Shown here one piece after another: positions 1 through 6,646 of a stretch of 64,000 nt of DNA; position 1 is the stretch's first letter, and every line of letters starts with the position of its first letter. The stretch is from an uncultured Clostridia bacterium. Its GTDB lineage: Bacteria; Bacillota; Clostridia; TANB77; CAG-508. The stretch is taken from positions 1 through 64,000 of the forward strand of contig CAPOZU010000002.1 in assembly GCA_948676835.1 (NCBI GenBank). The letters are read 5' to 3'. The translations under genes and the position numbers were made by a program. The notes under the pieces are model-generated. The model saw nothing but the letters and a program-made list of their open reading frames with translations, did not search any database and was not told the DNA's origin.

Positions 1-239
1 TCAAAAGATAAATGGTTTGCATACATATATTCTACTACGCTAACCTTAAAATTTCCATCATATTTTCTAATTTTTTGTGGTTTTAAACCATCTTTACCAA
101 AATTTCTGTAAAGATTACACCAAACTCGAATTTGTTCCTGATGGATATGATATTTTTGGGAAGCTTGTTTATATGAATGCTTACCTTCAATAACAAAATT
201 AACAATTTCGAGTTTTAACTCAAAACGGTGTCTAAACAT
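1..239 (-). CDS. IS3-family transposase OrfA, partial
   Basis: The reading frame is open from an ATG at 239 to the window edge, giving 79 complete codons. The start is set by an AGGAGG-type site (GGAGGT, 248-253) eight bases upstream. The protein begins MFRHRFELKLEIVNF and has a helix-turn-helix of the type found in IS3-family OrfA (EGKHSYKQASQKYHI followed by QIRVWCNLY). OrfA binds the inverted repeats and is normally joined to the OrfB integrase by frameshifting; OrfB would lie to the left, outside the window. The family call rests on the HTH pattern and on the adjacent IS-like end. Confidence 0.7.
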   Translation of the reverse strand, partial: MFRHRFELKLEIVNFVIEGKHSYKQASQKYHIHQEQIRVWCNLYRNFGKDGLKPQKIRKYDGNFKVSVVEYMYANHLSF

Positions 240-289
240 ACTGGTGGACCTCCATTCATACTAAATTTTAGTCCAATATTTTTGGTTCA
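1..289 (-). mobile_element. IS3-family (IS150-like) insertion sequence, one end only
   Basis: A transposase OrfA start lies 50 bases inside an end that reads, on the minus strand, TGAACCAAAAATATTGGAC. This resembles IS150-group ends (TG followed by an A-rich tract and TTGGAC). The rest of the element runs off the left edge. The exact end base (about 289) is an estimate because the target duplication cannot be checked. Confidence 0.6.
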
Positions 290-338
290 CCTCACTTCAA
301 GAAAGTTATATATAGAAAAATCAAAGGAGGTATTTATT

Positions 339-380
339 GTGCTTGAGCCTACGAAGGCTATCTTAAAAGAAAAGGAATAG
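339..380 (+). CDS. Possible 13-residue leader ORF ahead of the relaxase gene
   Basis: A GTG codon lies eight bases after a strong GGAGG (326-330) and opens a 13-codon frame, VLEPTKAILKEKE, ending in TAG five bases before the relaxase ATG. The strong ribosome site points to this short frame, while the relaxase itself has only a weak AAAGGA site inside the ORF end. The short frame may therefore couple translation into the relaxase gene. It has no recognised family and could be incidental. Confidence 0.35.
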   Translation: MLEPTKAILKEKE

Positions 381-385
381 AAAAA

Positions 386-1336
386 ATGAGTTATGCAATA
401 ATCAGAAATGCTAACTACAAAAAAGATAATCTTGCAGGATTATACAAACATAACGAAAGAAAAAATACAAACTATTCTAATAAAGACATTAACAAAAATA
501 ATTCTATAAAAAACTATTCAATTAAACAATGCAATACTACCTATTCAAAAGCTATTAACGAACTAATTAAAACTAATGATTTAAAATGTAGAATAACAAG
601 TTATACTAATTTAGTTTGTGAATTTATTATTACTTCTGATAAAGAATTCTTTGAAAAAATTGGTAAAGAAGAAACAAAAAGATATTTTCAAACTGCTTAT
701 AATTTTGTTGCAAATTACAAAAATCTAGGAGAACAATATATTTTATCTGCAAAAGTTCATTTAGACGAAAGCACACCCCATTTACATTTAGTATTTGTTC
801 CAGTTATTCAAACTACAGAGAAGAACGGAAATCAAGTCAAAAAAATTGCTTGTAGTAAGTATTGGAAAGGCAAAGACAGTTATAAAAAATTACAAGATAA
901 CTTCTATAAATATATTACTGAAAATGGCTTTGATTTGGAACGTGGCAAAGAACGAGAAATTGAGCATTTAAGTACAGAAAAGCTAAAGCAAGTTACTAAT
1001 TACGAAAATATAAAATATGAATTAGCACAAGAAGAAATACAACCATTAGAACTAAAAAATACAGCTTTAGTTTTAGCACAGAATAAAGAATTAGTTAAAT
1101 ATGTAAATAGACTAAAATTACATTTAAGCAAGTCTTATAGTGTAATAGAAACAGTGAATAAATTACAAAAGCAAAATGCTGATTTGCAATATGAAAATCA
1201 AGAATTAAAAAGAGAAAATCATAAATTAAAGAATTACATAAATAAAACTTTTGAAGTTGTAAAACACCTTTTAAATTTTCCTTTAGATACTTTTAAGAGA
1301 TTAGTTGATAATTTTGTTAAAAATATTGAAAAATAA
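386..1336 (+). CDS. mob: MobV-family relaxase (plasmid recombination/mobilization enzyme)
   Basis: The 316-residue protein is a Pre/Mob type relaxase, which nicks the origin of transfer and leads the strand to the recipient. It starts MSYAIIRNANYKK, as MobV proteins do, and carries the metal-binding motif HLDESTPHLHLVF at about residues 124-136 (HxDExxPHxH pattern). The C-terminal third (about 215-290) is charged and coiled-coil-like (NADLQYENQELKRENHKL), as usual for this family. The start follows AAAGGA. The insertion sequence ends only about 100 bases upstream, so the gene's native promoter and part of the transfer origin may lie beyond or inside it. Length is somewhat short compared with the usual 350-450 residues. 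Confidence 0.9.
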   Translation: MSYAIIRNANYKKDNLAGLYKHNERKNTNYSNKDINKNNSIKNYSIKQCNTTYSKAINELIKTNDLKCRITSYTNLVCEFIITSDKEFFEKIGKEETKRYFQTAYNFVANYKNLGEQYILSAKVHLDESTPHLHLVFVPVIQTTEKNGNQVKKIACSKYWKGKDSYKKLQDNFYKYITENGFDLERGKEREIEHLSTEKLKQVTNYENIKYELAQEEIQPLELKNTALVLAQNKELVKYVNRLKLHLSKSYSVIETVNKLQKQNADLQYENQELKRENHKLKNYINKTFEVVKHLLNFPLDTFKRLVDNFVKNIEK

Positions 1337-1347
1337 CTTTGTTTTTA

Positions 1348-1376
1348 TTGAAATTCGAGCAATTATACTATATAAT
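1348..1376 (+). promoter_or_regulatory. Sigma-A-type promoter
   Basis: TTGAAA (1348-1353), a 17-base spacer and TATAAT (1371-1376) form a near-consensus promoter just after the relaxase stop. It would drive a short transcript containing a hairpin and the 34-residue ORF, ending at the terminator at 1572-1610. Confidence 0.7.
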
Positions 1377-1416
1377 GCTTTTCATAGGAAGCGAACTAAA
1401 AGCAGATGTGTGTTGC

Positions 1417-1451
1417 CACTTTACTTCATAGCATTTTGCTATGAGAAAGTG
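1417..1451 (+). repeat. Hairpin in the leader of the small membrane ORF
   Basis: CACTTTACTTCATAGC pairs with GCTATGAGAAAGTG around a short loop (ATTTT). The 3' arm runs up to the GAGGTGG ribosome site of the ORF at 1463, so folding could limit its translation. Confidence 0.5.
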
Positions 1452-1462
1452 AGGTGGTGTTT

Positions 1463-1567
1463 ATGGTAGAATTCTTACTATTCTTAATCATAGGATTTAT
1501 GATTTCAGCAACTATAAACGTAGCCTTATTGACAGTTATATACATAATTTGGACTAATAAGGAATAA
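1463..1567 (+). CDS. Small DUF3789-like membrane protein (34 residues)
   Basis: The ATG follows GAGGTGG by seven bases. The product begins MVEFLLFLIIGFMIS and is one hydrophobic segment followed by a short charged tail (WTNKE). This matches the size and the start pattern (MxEFLL..IIG) of DUF3789 peptides that are common in Firmicutes mobile elements; no function is known for them. It has its own promoter (1348-1376) and terminator (1572-1610). The family assignment is from pattern memory and should be treated as moderate. Confidence 0.55.
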   Translation: MVEFLLFLIIGFMISATINVALLTVIYIIWTNKE

Positions 1568-1571
1568 ATAA

Positions 1572-1610
1572 AAACACTACATTTTGCTTTGGAACGGCAA
1601 TGTAGTGTTT
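1572..1610 (+). terminator. Intrinsic terminator
   Basis: AAACACTACATT (1572-1583) pairs perfectly with AATGTAGTGTTT (1599-1610) around a 15-base loop. It directly follows the 34-residue ORF. Confidence 0.75.
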
Positions 1611-1717
1611 GTTACAATATATGTGGCAACATACATTTCTGTATGTTCACTTCCTATTTTTATTATACACACTTTTTTTTATATTGTCAAATAAGATTTT
1701 TTCAAAAATTTCTCCGT

Positions 1718-2725
1718 CTATTTGAATTTTAACCTAGTATCTTCTTTAAATTGTTTTCGACTTGGATTTCCTTCAACTCGATAAATCTTTTTATTCTTAA
1801 TATCATATATTACAGACCAAACTGTATCTGCATTTGTTTTTCTATCATATTGACATATAAAACCATATTTTCCTGATAGAATATCTTTTATTAATTCAAT
1901 TGAAAAGTTATGATTATTTTCTTTCAAAGCATTGTATGAACTAATATATCTTTCTTCTGCTCTCCAATTATCTACATTGTAGTTATTATATTCTTTCATA
2001 CCCTTTGAATTAAATTCATTTGCTGTTGTTACAAAGTTTCCATCCTCATTAGGCTTTATTATTTCTATACTTTCTGCATTACACTCTACAATTACAATAT
2101 TTCCTGTACTGTCTGCAATAGTCAAAGTCTGCTGTGAAGCTATTGGTAAAACTTTTAATATTTCTATTGCTTCATTGGTAGTTTTACACTTTTCAAGCAA
2201 ATATCTTACTAATATACCTGCATTAAAACCTGCTTTTATTATTTTAGGATATATAAATGTCAAACCAACTGCTAATCCATACTCATTTATTCCATCTTCT
2301 ATTTCTACAAAAGCAGTAGTGTTTCCATTGAAAGCATAACTATTTTCCAATTTATATAAACAGTTCATATATAATTTTTCTATACTTACTAAAAAATCAC
2401 TATTTCTCCCCAAAATTATATTGTTTTCATTTTTCATAGCTAAACAAGTACAATGATTATCAAATTCAAAACAATACATACTTAATAGAAAAGTATATAA
2501 ATCTTCATAAGAACTTTTTTGTCCATCTGCAATACCTCTAATTTCTTCTAATATTTCTGGATAGTATTTTTCATAAATAGATAAGCATTGTTTTGCAAAG
2601 TTTTTTCTTTCTTCTGTAATAACAAAAGTATGTTGATTACTTATAATCTTATTATTTTTATATAATAATTTTCCCCATTTATAACCTGCATTATAATAAG
2701 TTCCTTTAAACCTTCCGTGATACAT
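1718..2725 (-). CDS. C45-family Ntn-hydrolase (acyltransferase/linear amide hydrolase-like)
   Basis: The 335-residue protein has the layout of peptidase family C45, the autoprocessing N-terminal-nucleophile hydrolases related to acyl-CoA:6-aminopenicillanate acyltransferase. DNHCTCLAMK around residues 89-98 carries the likely nucleophile Cys followed by Thr, and GRNSDF a few residues later matches the family's conserved GxNxD motif. EYGLAVGLTF and the later NAESIEI stretch fit the alpha-beta-beta-alpha core. The start follows AAAGGAG. It has its own promoter (2774-2802). It is cargo on the mobile element; the substrate is unknown, and amide-linked metabolites or beta-lactams are only guesses. 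Confidence 0.75.
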   Translation of the reverse strand: MYHGRFKGTYYNAGYKWGKLLYKNNKIISNQHTFVITEERKNFAKQCLSIYEKYYPEILEEIRGIADGQKSSYEDLYTFLLSMYCFEFDNHCTCLAMKNENNIILGRNSDFLVSIEKLYMNCLYKLENSYAFNGNTTAFVEIEDGINEYGLAVGLTFIYPKIIKAGFNAGILVRYLLEKCKTTNEAIEILKVLPIASQQTLTIADSTGNIVIVECNAESIEIIKPNEDGNFVTTANEFNSKGMKEYNNYNVDNWRAEERYISSYNALKENNHNFSIELIKDILSGKYGFICQYDRKTNADTVWSVIYDIKNKKIYRVEGNPSRKQFKEDTRLKFK

Positions 2726-2773
2726 TTTTAATTTTTTCTCCTTTAAAATTTCTTGTAAGTACTTACTAATTTA

Positions 2774-2802
2774 AGTTTAGAAAATTAAAAAATTATTGTC
2801 AA
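2774..2802 (-). promoter_or_regulatory. Promoter of the C45 hydrolase gene
   Basis: On the minus strand TTGACA (2797-2802), a 17-base spacer and TAAACT (2774-2779) lie about 50 bases before the start codon. Confidence 0.7.
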
Positions 2803-2840
2803 TACTCTTGTTTACTATAATAAATTCTTTTTTCAAAAAA

Positions 2841-2869
2841 TATAGATTAGTCATTAAAACTAATCTATA
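2841..2869 (-). terminator. Intrinsic terminator after the 2885 gene
   Basis: TATAGATTAGT (2841-2851) pairs with ACTAATCTATA (2859-2869). On the minus strand it is followed by a run of T, so it ends the transcript that comes from the XRE and small enzyme genes. Confidence 0.7.
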
Positions 2870-2884
2870 AATTGGAATTTGTGG

Positions 2885-3232
2885 TTAGACGATATTTTCA
2901 CCCAAAATTATTTTAGGCATTGTAGTTAAACATCTGTTCCAACGTTTGTAAAACTTCTCTATACCAAGTTTAGATACTCTTGCATGAGCTTCTTCATTTT
3001 CTAACACCCAATACAACACATATGTTACCTTGCCTACATTTCTCGTGAGTCGAACAGGCAATTCCCCCTCTTTAACCGCATTAAAATCTTTTTGTCGATG
3101 AGTACGTTTTATATAATGTACATCAATGACCCCATCTTGTTGTAAATAAAATTCGGCAACTTCTTTCATTAGTTCTTCTATTTCATCTAATTTGGTTAAT
3201 TTCGCTTCATATATGCATATTTCATTAAACAT
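2885..3232 (-). CDS. Small protein resembling antibiotic-biosynthesis-monooxygenase/quinol monooxygenase fold
   Basis: The 115-residue protein starts at MFNEICIYEA; an in-frame codon further upstream overlaps the GAGGAGG site, so the ATG at 3232 is chosen. The pattern of a first strand, a helix (DEIEELMKEVAEFYLQQDG), a strand (VIDVHYIKRT), a strand (KVTYVLYWVLEN) and a second helix (HARVSKLGIEKFYKRW) fits a ferredoxin-like dimeric alpha-beta barrel of the ABM type. No catalytic residue can be pointed to. It lies 35 bases after the XRE gene and probably shares its transcript. The function is unknown, and the fold call is an inference. Confidence 0.5.
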   Translation of the reverse strand: MFNEICIYEAKLTKLDEIEELMKEVAEFYLQQDGVIDVHYIKRTHRQKDFNAVKEGELPVRLTRNVGKVTYVLYWVLENEEAHARVSKLGIEKFYKRWNRCLTTMPKIILGENIV

Positions 3233-3267
3233 AAAACACCTCCTCAAATTACTATTTGTCTTTATAA

Positions 3268-3972
3268 TTATATATTAAATATATCTAAATACAAAGCACT
3301 TTGATTATCTAATATCTCTTGTTCATTTTCATTTAATTTTAATTGTTCAAACATTTCATCAGTAAAATCAACATTTTTCTTTGAAAAATAGCACTTTCTT
3401 AAACTAGGCTCACATTTTGCATTTGTTCCAAAATAACCACCAAGCATTAAGCCATCAGTACCATTGCAAATATTTATTTCAACAACTGCAACATCAACTC
3501 TACTACTTGTAGGTTTGTAGTTTTCCATTACAGCAAATACAATTTCATCATTACATATCAAGTAGCCCTCTGAGTATATTCTTTTATCGTGATAATCTAC
3601 AAACTTAGCTTTGCAGATATTTTGTTTTTGCTCTAATTCTAATATGTATTTATCAGGTGCAAACTTTTTAGTTCTAAAATTATAAGCATTAAAATAAACA
3701 TATAATTTATCAGTACCAAAAGGATTTTTAGATTTATTATGTTGCATTGTTCTAATAGTATCATTTTCGTATAAATCAGCTTCATATATTCCAAGTTCTT
3801 CACAAATTATACTAACATCTTTAGCGTCTGGTATGACTTCTCCTTTTTCATATCTACTAACAATAGCTTTGCTTTTACCAAGACTTGTCGCAATATTTTC
3901 TTGACTTAAACCCTTTTTAATCCTATAATTTTTTATTCTTTCTCCAAAATCTTTGCTATCAAATTCAGACAT
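3268..3972 (-). CDS. XRE-family transcriptional regulator with unknown C-terminal domain
   Basis: Residues 10-65 are a lambda-repressor-type helix-turn-helix (RIKNYRIKKGLSQENIATSL, then SKAIVSRYEKGEVIPDA). The remaining 170 residues are a mixed sheet-helix domain without a family I recognise. The start at MSEFD (3972) is eight bases after AGGAGG; the upstream in-frame GTG overlaps that site and is rejected. The gene faces away from a strong plus-strand promoter (4056-4084), with its own promoter between (3999-4027), which is the usual layout of a repressor that controls a mobile element. Confidence 0.8.
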   Translation of the reverse strand: MSEFDSKDFGERIKNYRIKKGLSQENIATSLGKSKAIVSRYEKGEVIPDAKDVSIICEELGIYEADLYENDTIRTMQHNKSKNPFGTDKLYVYFNAYNFRTKKFAPDKYILELEQKQNICKAKFVDYHDKRIYSEGYLICNDEIVFAVMENYKPTSSRVDVAVVEINICNGTDGLMLGGYFGTNAKCEPSLRKCYFSKKNVDFTDEMFEQLKLNENEQEILDNQSALYLDIFNI

Positions 3973-3998
3973 AATATGCACCTCCTATAAACAAATTT

Positions 3999-4027
3999 AT
4001 TATACTATTTTTCTACAATAAAAGCAA
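3999..4027 (-). promoter_or_regulatory. Promoter of the XRE gene
   Basis: On the minus strand TTGCTT (4022-4027), 17 bases, and TATAAT (3999-4004) precede the XRE start. It lies back to back with the plus-strand promoter at 4056. Confidence 0.65.
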
Positions 4028-4055
4028 TAAAAAATTGACATAAGTGTTGTTATTA

Positions 4056-4084
4056 TTGAGTTTCATTGATTTTTGTGTTATAAT
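4056..4084 (+). promoter_or_regulatory. Promoter of the candidate structured RNA
   Basis: TTGAGT (4056-4061), 17 bases, and a perfect TATAAT (4079-4084). No gene with a good start follows; the transcript would run into a series of hairpins and a terminator. Confidence 0.7.
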
Positions 4085-4284
4085 ATAGTTATAAATACCT
4101 ATTTTGGTAAAGTCTTACATATATGATTTTACCCAAGCTATTGGCTTGAATTGTAACATAAAGTTATTATTTGAGCCACTAGCAATGGCTCAAATCGTAT
4201 ATAGAATTTCCACTCATTTCAGTTTGGTTTTTCTAACTTGTGTTCAGTTAAATAGAGATTACATAGAAAGGAAACCAAACAAAG

Positions 4285-4326
4285 ATGAAAAAATCAAAGC
4301 AACAAGTCGCATTTCCACGGTGGTAG
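4285..4326 (+). CDS. Possible 13-residue peptide inside the structured RNA
   Basis: An ATG opens MKKSKQQVAFPRW and ends in TAG. A possible ribosome site, AAAGG, lies 13 bases upstream and partly inside a hairpin arm (4272-4280), so access may depend on folding. This would fit a leader peptide in an attenuation scheme, but support is weak. Confidence 0.25.
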   Translation: MKKSKQQVAFPRW

Positions 4327-4348
4327 TGGAGGTTGTTAAGACTAGATT

Positions 4349-4373
4349 GGGAGATTTAAATAGTCTCCCTTTT
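4349..4373 (+). terminator. Intrinsic terminator
   Basis: GGGAGA (4349-4354) pairs with TCTCCC (4364-4369), followed by TTTT. An overlapping alternative stem GACTA/TAGTC could prevent it. Confidence 0.7.
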
Positions 4374-4389
4374 CTATATTATATATCTT

Positions 4390-4535
4390 TAAAATGTTGC
4401 ATACTATGCAACATTTTATGCTTTTTGTAATTTTTGGTAATTTGTCGTTTATTTTTACAGAAAAAATACTTAAAATATACCAATTTTTAATATAAAAGTT
4501 GCACTTCGTGCAATTATTGTTGCATTATATGCAAC
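4390..4535. repeat. Three GTTGCAT-type palindromes
   Basis: TAAAATGTTGCATA and its exact inverse flank a single C (4390-4418), giving 14-base arms. TTGCAC/GTGCAA follows (4499-4513), and GTTGCAT/ATGCAAC (4519-4535). The shared half-site TTGCA and the position before a promoter suggest repeated binding sites for a dimeric regulator, or origin-like repeats. Confidence 0.6.
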
Positions 4536-4546
4536 TTTACTATCTT

Positions 4547-4575
4547 TTGAATAGTTTACATAATCAAGATATAAT
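4547..4575 (+). promoter_or_regulatory. Promoter of the 4615 gene
   Basis: TTGAAT (4547-4552), 17 bases, and TATAAT (4570-4575), 39 bases before the start codon and directly after the last palindrome. Confidence 0.7.
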
Positions 4576-4614
4576 ATATCTATAAAGTTATTAAACTAAT
4601 AGAAAGGATAGTAT

Positions 4615-4980
4615 ATGAAAAGTGTATATGATACTTGTACTAAAGATAAAGTAAAAGTTTCATATTCGTTATATGCTATGCTTATCGAATTAGGTTTAAA
4701 TCCAAGCAATAAAGGAACTATCTATTTAAAAGAAGTAATCGAATACATTATTTTGAATAATTTATATGACTATACATACAAAGATATTTTAAGTCTTTTT
4801 GCTAATGAGAAGAACTACAATTTAGAAAATCTAAAAAACAATATCAAGAATTCTCTATATAGAATTAATTATACAAAATCAAAAAAGAATTTTAATAAAT
4901 ATCTTAATTTAGAATTTGACACCTATTATCTTTCTCCAAGTAAGTTTACCAATATTATTGCATTAAAATATACTGATTAA
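4615..4980 (+). CDS. Spo0A C-terminal-domain-like DNA-binding protein
   Basis: The 121-residue protein resembles the DNA-binding effector domain of Spo0A without its receiver domain. It has the helix LYAMLIELGLNPSNKGTIYL with the KG-x-YL turn, the recognition-helix region NLENLKNNIKNSLYRI, and a closing PSKFTNIIALKYTD that parallels the PTN-x-x-FIA ending of Spo0A. Such stand-alone domains occur on clostridial mobile elements. The gene has its own promoter and terminator. The palindromes directly upstream are candidate sites for it or for the XRE protein. The function on the element is not known. Confidence 0.65.
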   Translation: MKSVYDTCTKDKVKVSYSLYAMLIELGLNPSNKGTIYLKEVIEYIILNNLYDYTYKDILSLFANEKNYNLENLKNNIKNSLYRINYTKSKKNFNKYLNLEFDTYYLSPSKFTNIIALKYTD

Positions 4981-5016
4981 ATAACTGCTAAAAATAAAAT
5001 TAGTAGTTATTTTTTT
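4981..5016 (+). terminator. Intrinsic terminator
   Basis: ATAACTGCTAA (4981-4991) pairs with TTAGTAGTTAT (5000-5010) with one G-U pair, followed by seven T. Confidence 0.75.
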
Positions 5017-5120
5017 GTTAAGTAAAACAGCTTTACACTTGAACTACTTTGAGATACTTTGATGCTTTTTACTTTTGTAATCCCAATATCGTGTTACACT
5101 AAAATCAGTTCGAACGACTA

Positions 5121-5136
5121 TGATTTCTAGAAATCA
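5121..5136. promoter_or_regulatory. Perfect 16-base palindrome ahead of the 5162 operon
   Basis: TGATTTCTAGAAATCA is a perfect palindrome ten bases before the AAGGAG of the next gene. It could be an operator or a hairpin in the leader. No good promoter was found nearby. Confidence 0.45.
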
Positions 5137-5161
5137 AATTTTTTAAAGGAGATTTCAAAAA

Positions 5162-5551
5162 ATGAAAAATCAAAAAAGAGTTAAAACTGATTTAACAAAA
5201 CTTTCAAAAGATATTCAATTACCTAACGAAGAAGTTAGAAAAATAGTTATAGAAAATTACTCGCAAAAACTTATGAGCGAAGCTGATAATCTTGACGCAG
5301 ATATTAACCACCTTGAAAATATTTTTTCCAATGAAACTAACTACTTAGCAATGAAACTTGTTCCATTGCTAGAAAGAAAAGTATTGTACTTATCTTATAT
5401 TGAAAATGCTAGATTAAACGACATTTGCAGAAGATTAAAATTGCAGAAAAAAGAAGTTATCACTTTAAGAAATAAAGCAATAACACATTTTAAGAACAAT
5501 TTATCCACCTTAAGCAAAATAACACTTATTAAGAAAGGTGGGAAAAATTAG
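5162..5551 (+). CDS. Sigma-70 region-4-like HTH protein
   Basis: The C-terminal half of this 129-residue protein has the pattern of sigma-factor region 4: LERKVLYLSYIENARLNDI, then CRRLKLQKKEVITLRNKA, in which the first helix and the recognition helix can be seen. The N-terminal half (residues 1-70) is helical and charged with no known family. The start follows AAAGGAG. It opens a tight operon (one-base overlap with the next gene), as seen for small sigma-like regulators of Firmicutes mobile elements. It could regulate excision or mobilization genes. Confidence 0.6.
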   Translation: MKNQKRVKTDLTKLSKDIQLPNEEVRKIVIENYSQKLMSEADNLDADINHLENIFSNETNYLAMKLVPLLERKVLYLSYIENARLNDICRRLKLQKKEVITLRNKAITHFKNNLSTLSKITLIKKGGKN

Positions 5552-6096
5552 TGAAACATAAAAAGAAATATGAAAATAACATTATTGAAAAGTCAAAAAA
5601 CACTACACCTATTAGGGTTTTATATAAAAAGACAGGACAACTACCTGAAACTAAAATTATTGATAATATATTCAAACTAAAAAAAGCTATTGTAAAAAGA
5701 AAACTTGAGATTATTCCCTATGAAAAACTTTATATTATCTGTAACAACAGAAAAGCAATATCTAACACAAAATCAAATATTATTTTAACATTTAGCAGTA
5801 TTTATGGAGATTTAATACTTGTTGATATAGATAAAAAGCAAAGAGAATTCAAAGGCTTATCACAAGAAGATATTATATGGTATTCACAAGATTTAATTAA
5901 GAAAATACCTAATACTACTTTCCCAACTACTAAAAAGCCTATTAAACAACAATTTACAAAAGTTTATGAACGAGATATTGAAAGAGATAATAGCAGTAAA
6001 TCAAATAGTTCTAACTTTGAAAAGGTTTTAATTAGTCTACTTTTCAATATAGAAATGACCTTATCTACCCTATTAGGAAATGGAGATAAAAAATGA
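5551..6096 (+). CDS. Hypothetical protein with DUF3846-like segment
   Basis: The 181-residue protein starts with GTG that shares one base with the preceding stop (TAGTG). Residues 22-90 (TGQLPETKIIDNIFKLKKAI, then EIIPYEKLYIICNN) follow the pattern of DUF3846, a family common on clostridial mobile elements, often with a proline-rich turn and an IICNN strand. The C-terminal 60 residues are polar with a short hydrophobic end. No function is known. Its tight coupling to neighbours on both sides places it in the 5162-6640 operon. Confidence 0.45.
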   Translation: MKHKKKYENNIIEKSKNTTPIRVLYKKTGQLPETKIIDNIFKLKKAIVKRKLEIIPYEKLYIICNNRKAISNTKSNIILTFSSIYGDLILVDIDKKQREFKGLSQEDIIWYSQDLIKKIPNTTFPTTKKPIKQQFTKVYERDIERDNSSKSNSSNFEKVLISLLFNIEMTLSTLLGNGDKK

Positions 6097-6356
6097 ATAA
6101 ATATGAACTTCAAAAACGAATTGATGGACTAAACGAATATATGCTATCTGATAGTGATAAAAAACTACTAATGTTAAGTATTTCAAGTGATTATACATAT
6201 AACAAAGCTATTGCTTTAGTTAAAAAAGAACATACAAACAAAGACTGGTATTCAGTTGATAATAAAAACTGTTTTAAAACTTGGAACGAAGCAGAAGCTT
6301 TTATAGATGGCTTATGTTTAGCCAAAAATACAAATTTTAATGATAATGAAAGATAA
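6093..6356 (+). CDS. Hypothetical protein (87 residues)
   Basis: The start ATG overlaps the previous stop (ATGA), which shows translational coupling. The protein is helical and charged, with SDSDKKLLMLSISSDYTYNK and a C-terminal KTWNEAEAFIDGL. I do not recognise a family. It lies between the DUF3846-like gene and the excisionase-like gene in the same operon. Confidence 0.55.
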   Translation: MNKYELQKRIDGLNEYMLSDSDKKLLMLSISSDYTYNKAIALVKKEHTNKDWYSVDNKNCFKTWNEAEAFIDGLCLAKNTNFNDNER

Positions 6357-6367
6357 AAGGTATAAAT

Positions 6368-6640
6368 ATGAATAGTATAAATGAAAATGTAAAAGTAATT
6401 GATACTAAAGATAATAGAAAATATACATTACAAGAACTAATGATTATAGAAGCAATTAAAAAAGTGCAAAATCCATTTAATAATTTAACCGTACAAGACA
6501 TTGCTAAAGATTTAAAAATTGGCGAAAATATGGCTTATACAATTTTTAAGCGTGATGATTTTCCATCAATAAATATTGGTAGGTGTTGGAAAATATCTCT
6601 TATCTCATATCTTCTATGGAAAACACAAAAAAGGATTTAG
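6368..6640 (+). CDS. xis: Excisionase-like helix-turn-helix protein
   Basis: The 90-residue protein has a winged-helix pattern (NLTVQDIAKDLKIGENMAYT, then IFKRDDFPSINIG, then WKISLISYLLW). This is the form used by excisionase and MerR-like proteins of integrative elements, where a short HTH is followed by a wing that positions residues on the attachment site. The start follows AAAGG. Its TAG stop at 6638-6640 is in the same reading frame as the integrase that follows. Confidence 0.7.
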   Translation: MNSINENVKVIDTKDNRKYTLQELMIIEAIKKVQNPFNNLTVQDIAKDLKIGENMAYTIFKRDDFPSINIGRCWKISLISYLLWKTQKRI

Positions 6641-6646
6641 AATAAC

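Larger units (their letters stand above)
4091..4373 (+). ncRNA. Candidate structured RNA (about 280 nt) of the mobile element
   Basis: Between the promoter and the terminator lie four consecutive hairpins: GGTAAA/TTTACC (4106-4133), CAAGC/GCTTG (4134-4148), TTTGAGCCA/TGGCTCAAA (4170-4194) and GTTTGGTTT/AAACCAAAC (4222-4280). The end is a terminator (4349-4373). The stem GACTA/TAGTC (4340-4365) is mutually exclusive with the terminator, which suggests a switch. I do not recognise the RNA class. Only a very short ORF (4285-4326) lies inside. The 5' end is placed from the promoter only. Confidence 0.5.
4374..4614. other. Non-coding regulatory region with three related palindromes
   Basis: The stretch has no convincing gene. 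It contains three copies of a GTTGCAT-type palindrome, a promoter at 4547-4575 and the ribosome site (GAAAGGA) of the 4615 gene. Confidence 0.6.

Noticed and set aside
4104..4430. Open frame of 108 codons on the plus strand
   Set aside because: It has no ribosome site, runs through four hairpins and the terminator, and the protein has no recognisable pattern. The region is better explained as structured RNA.
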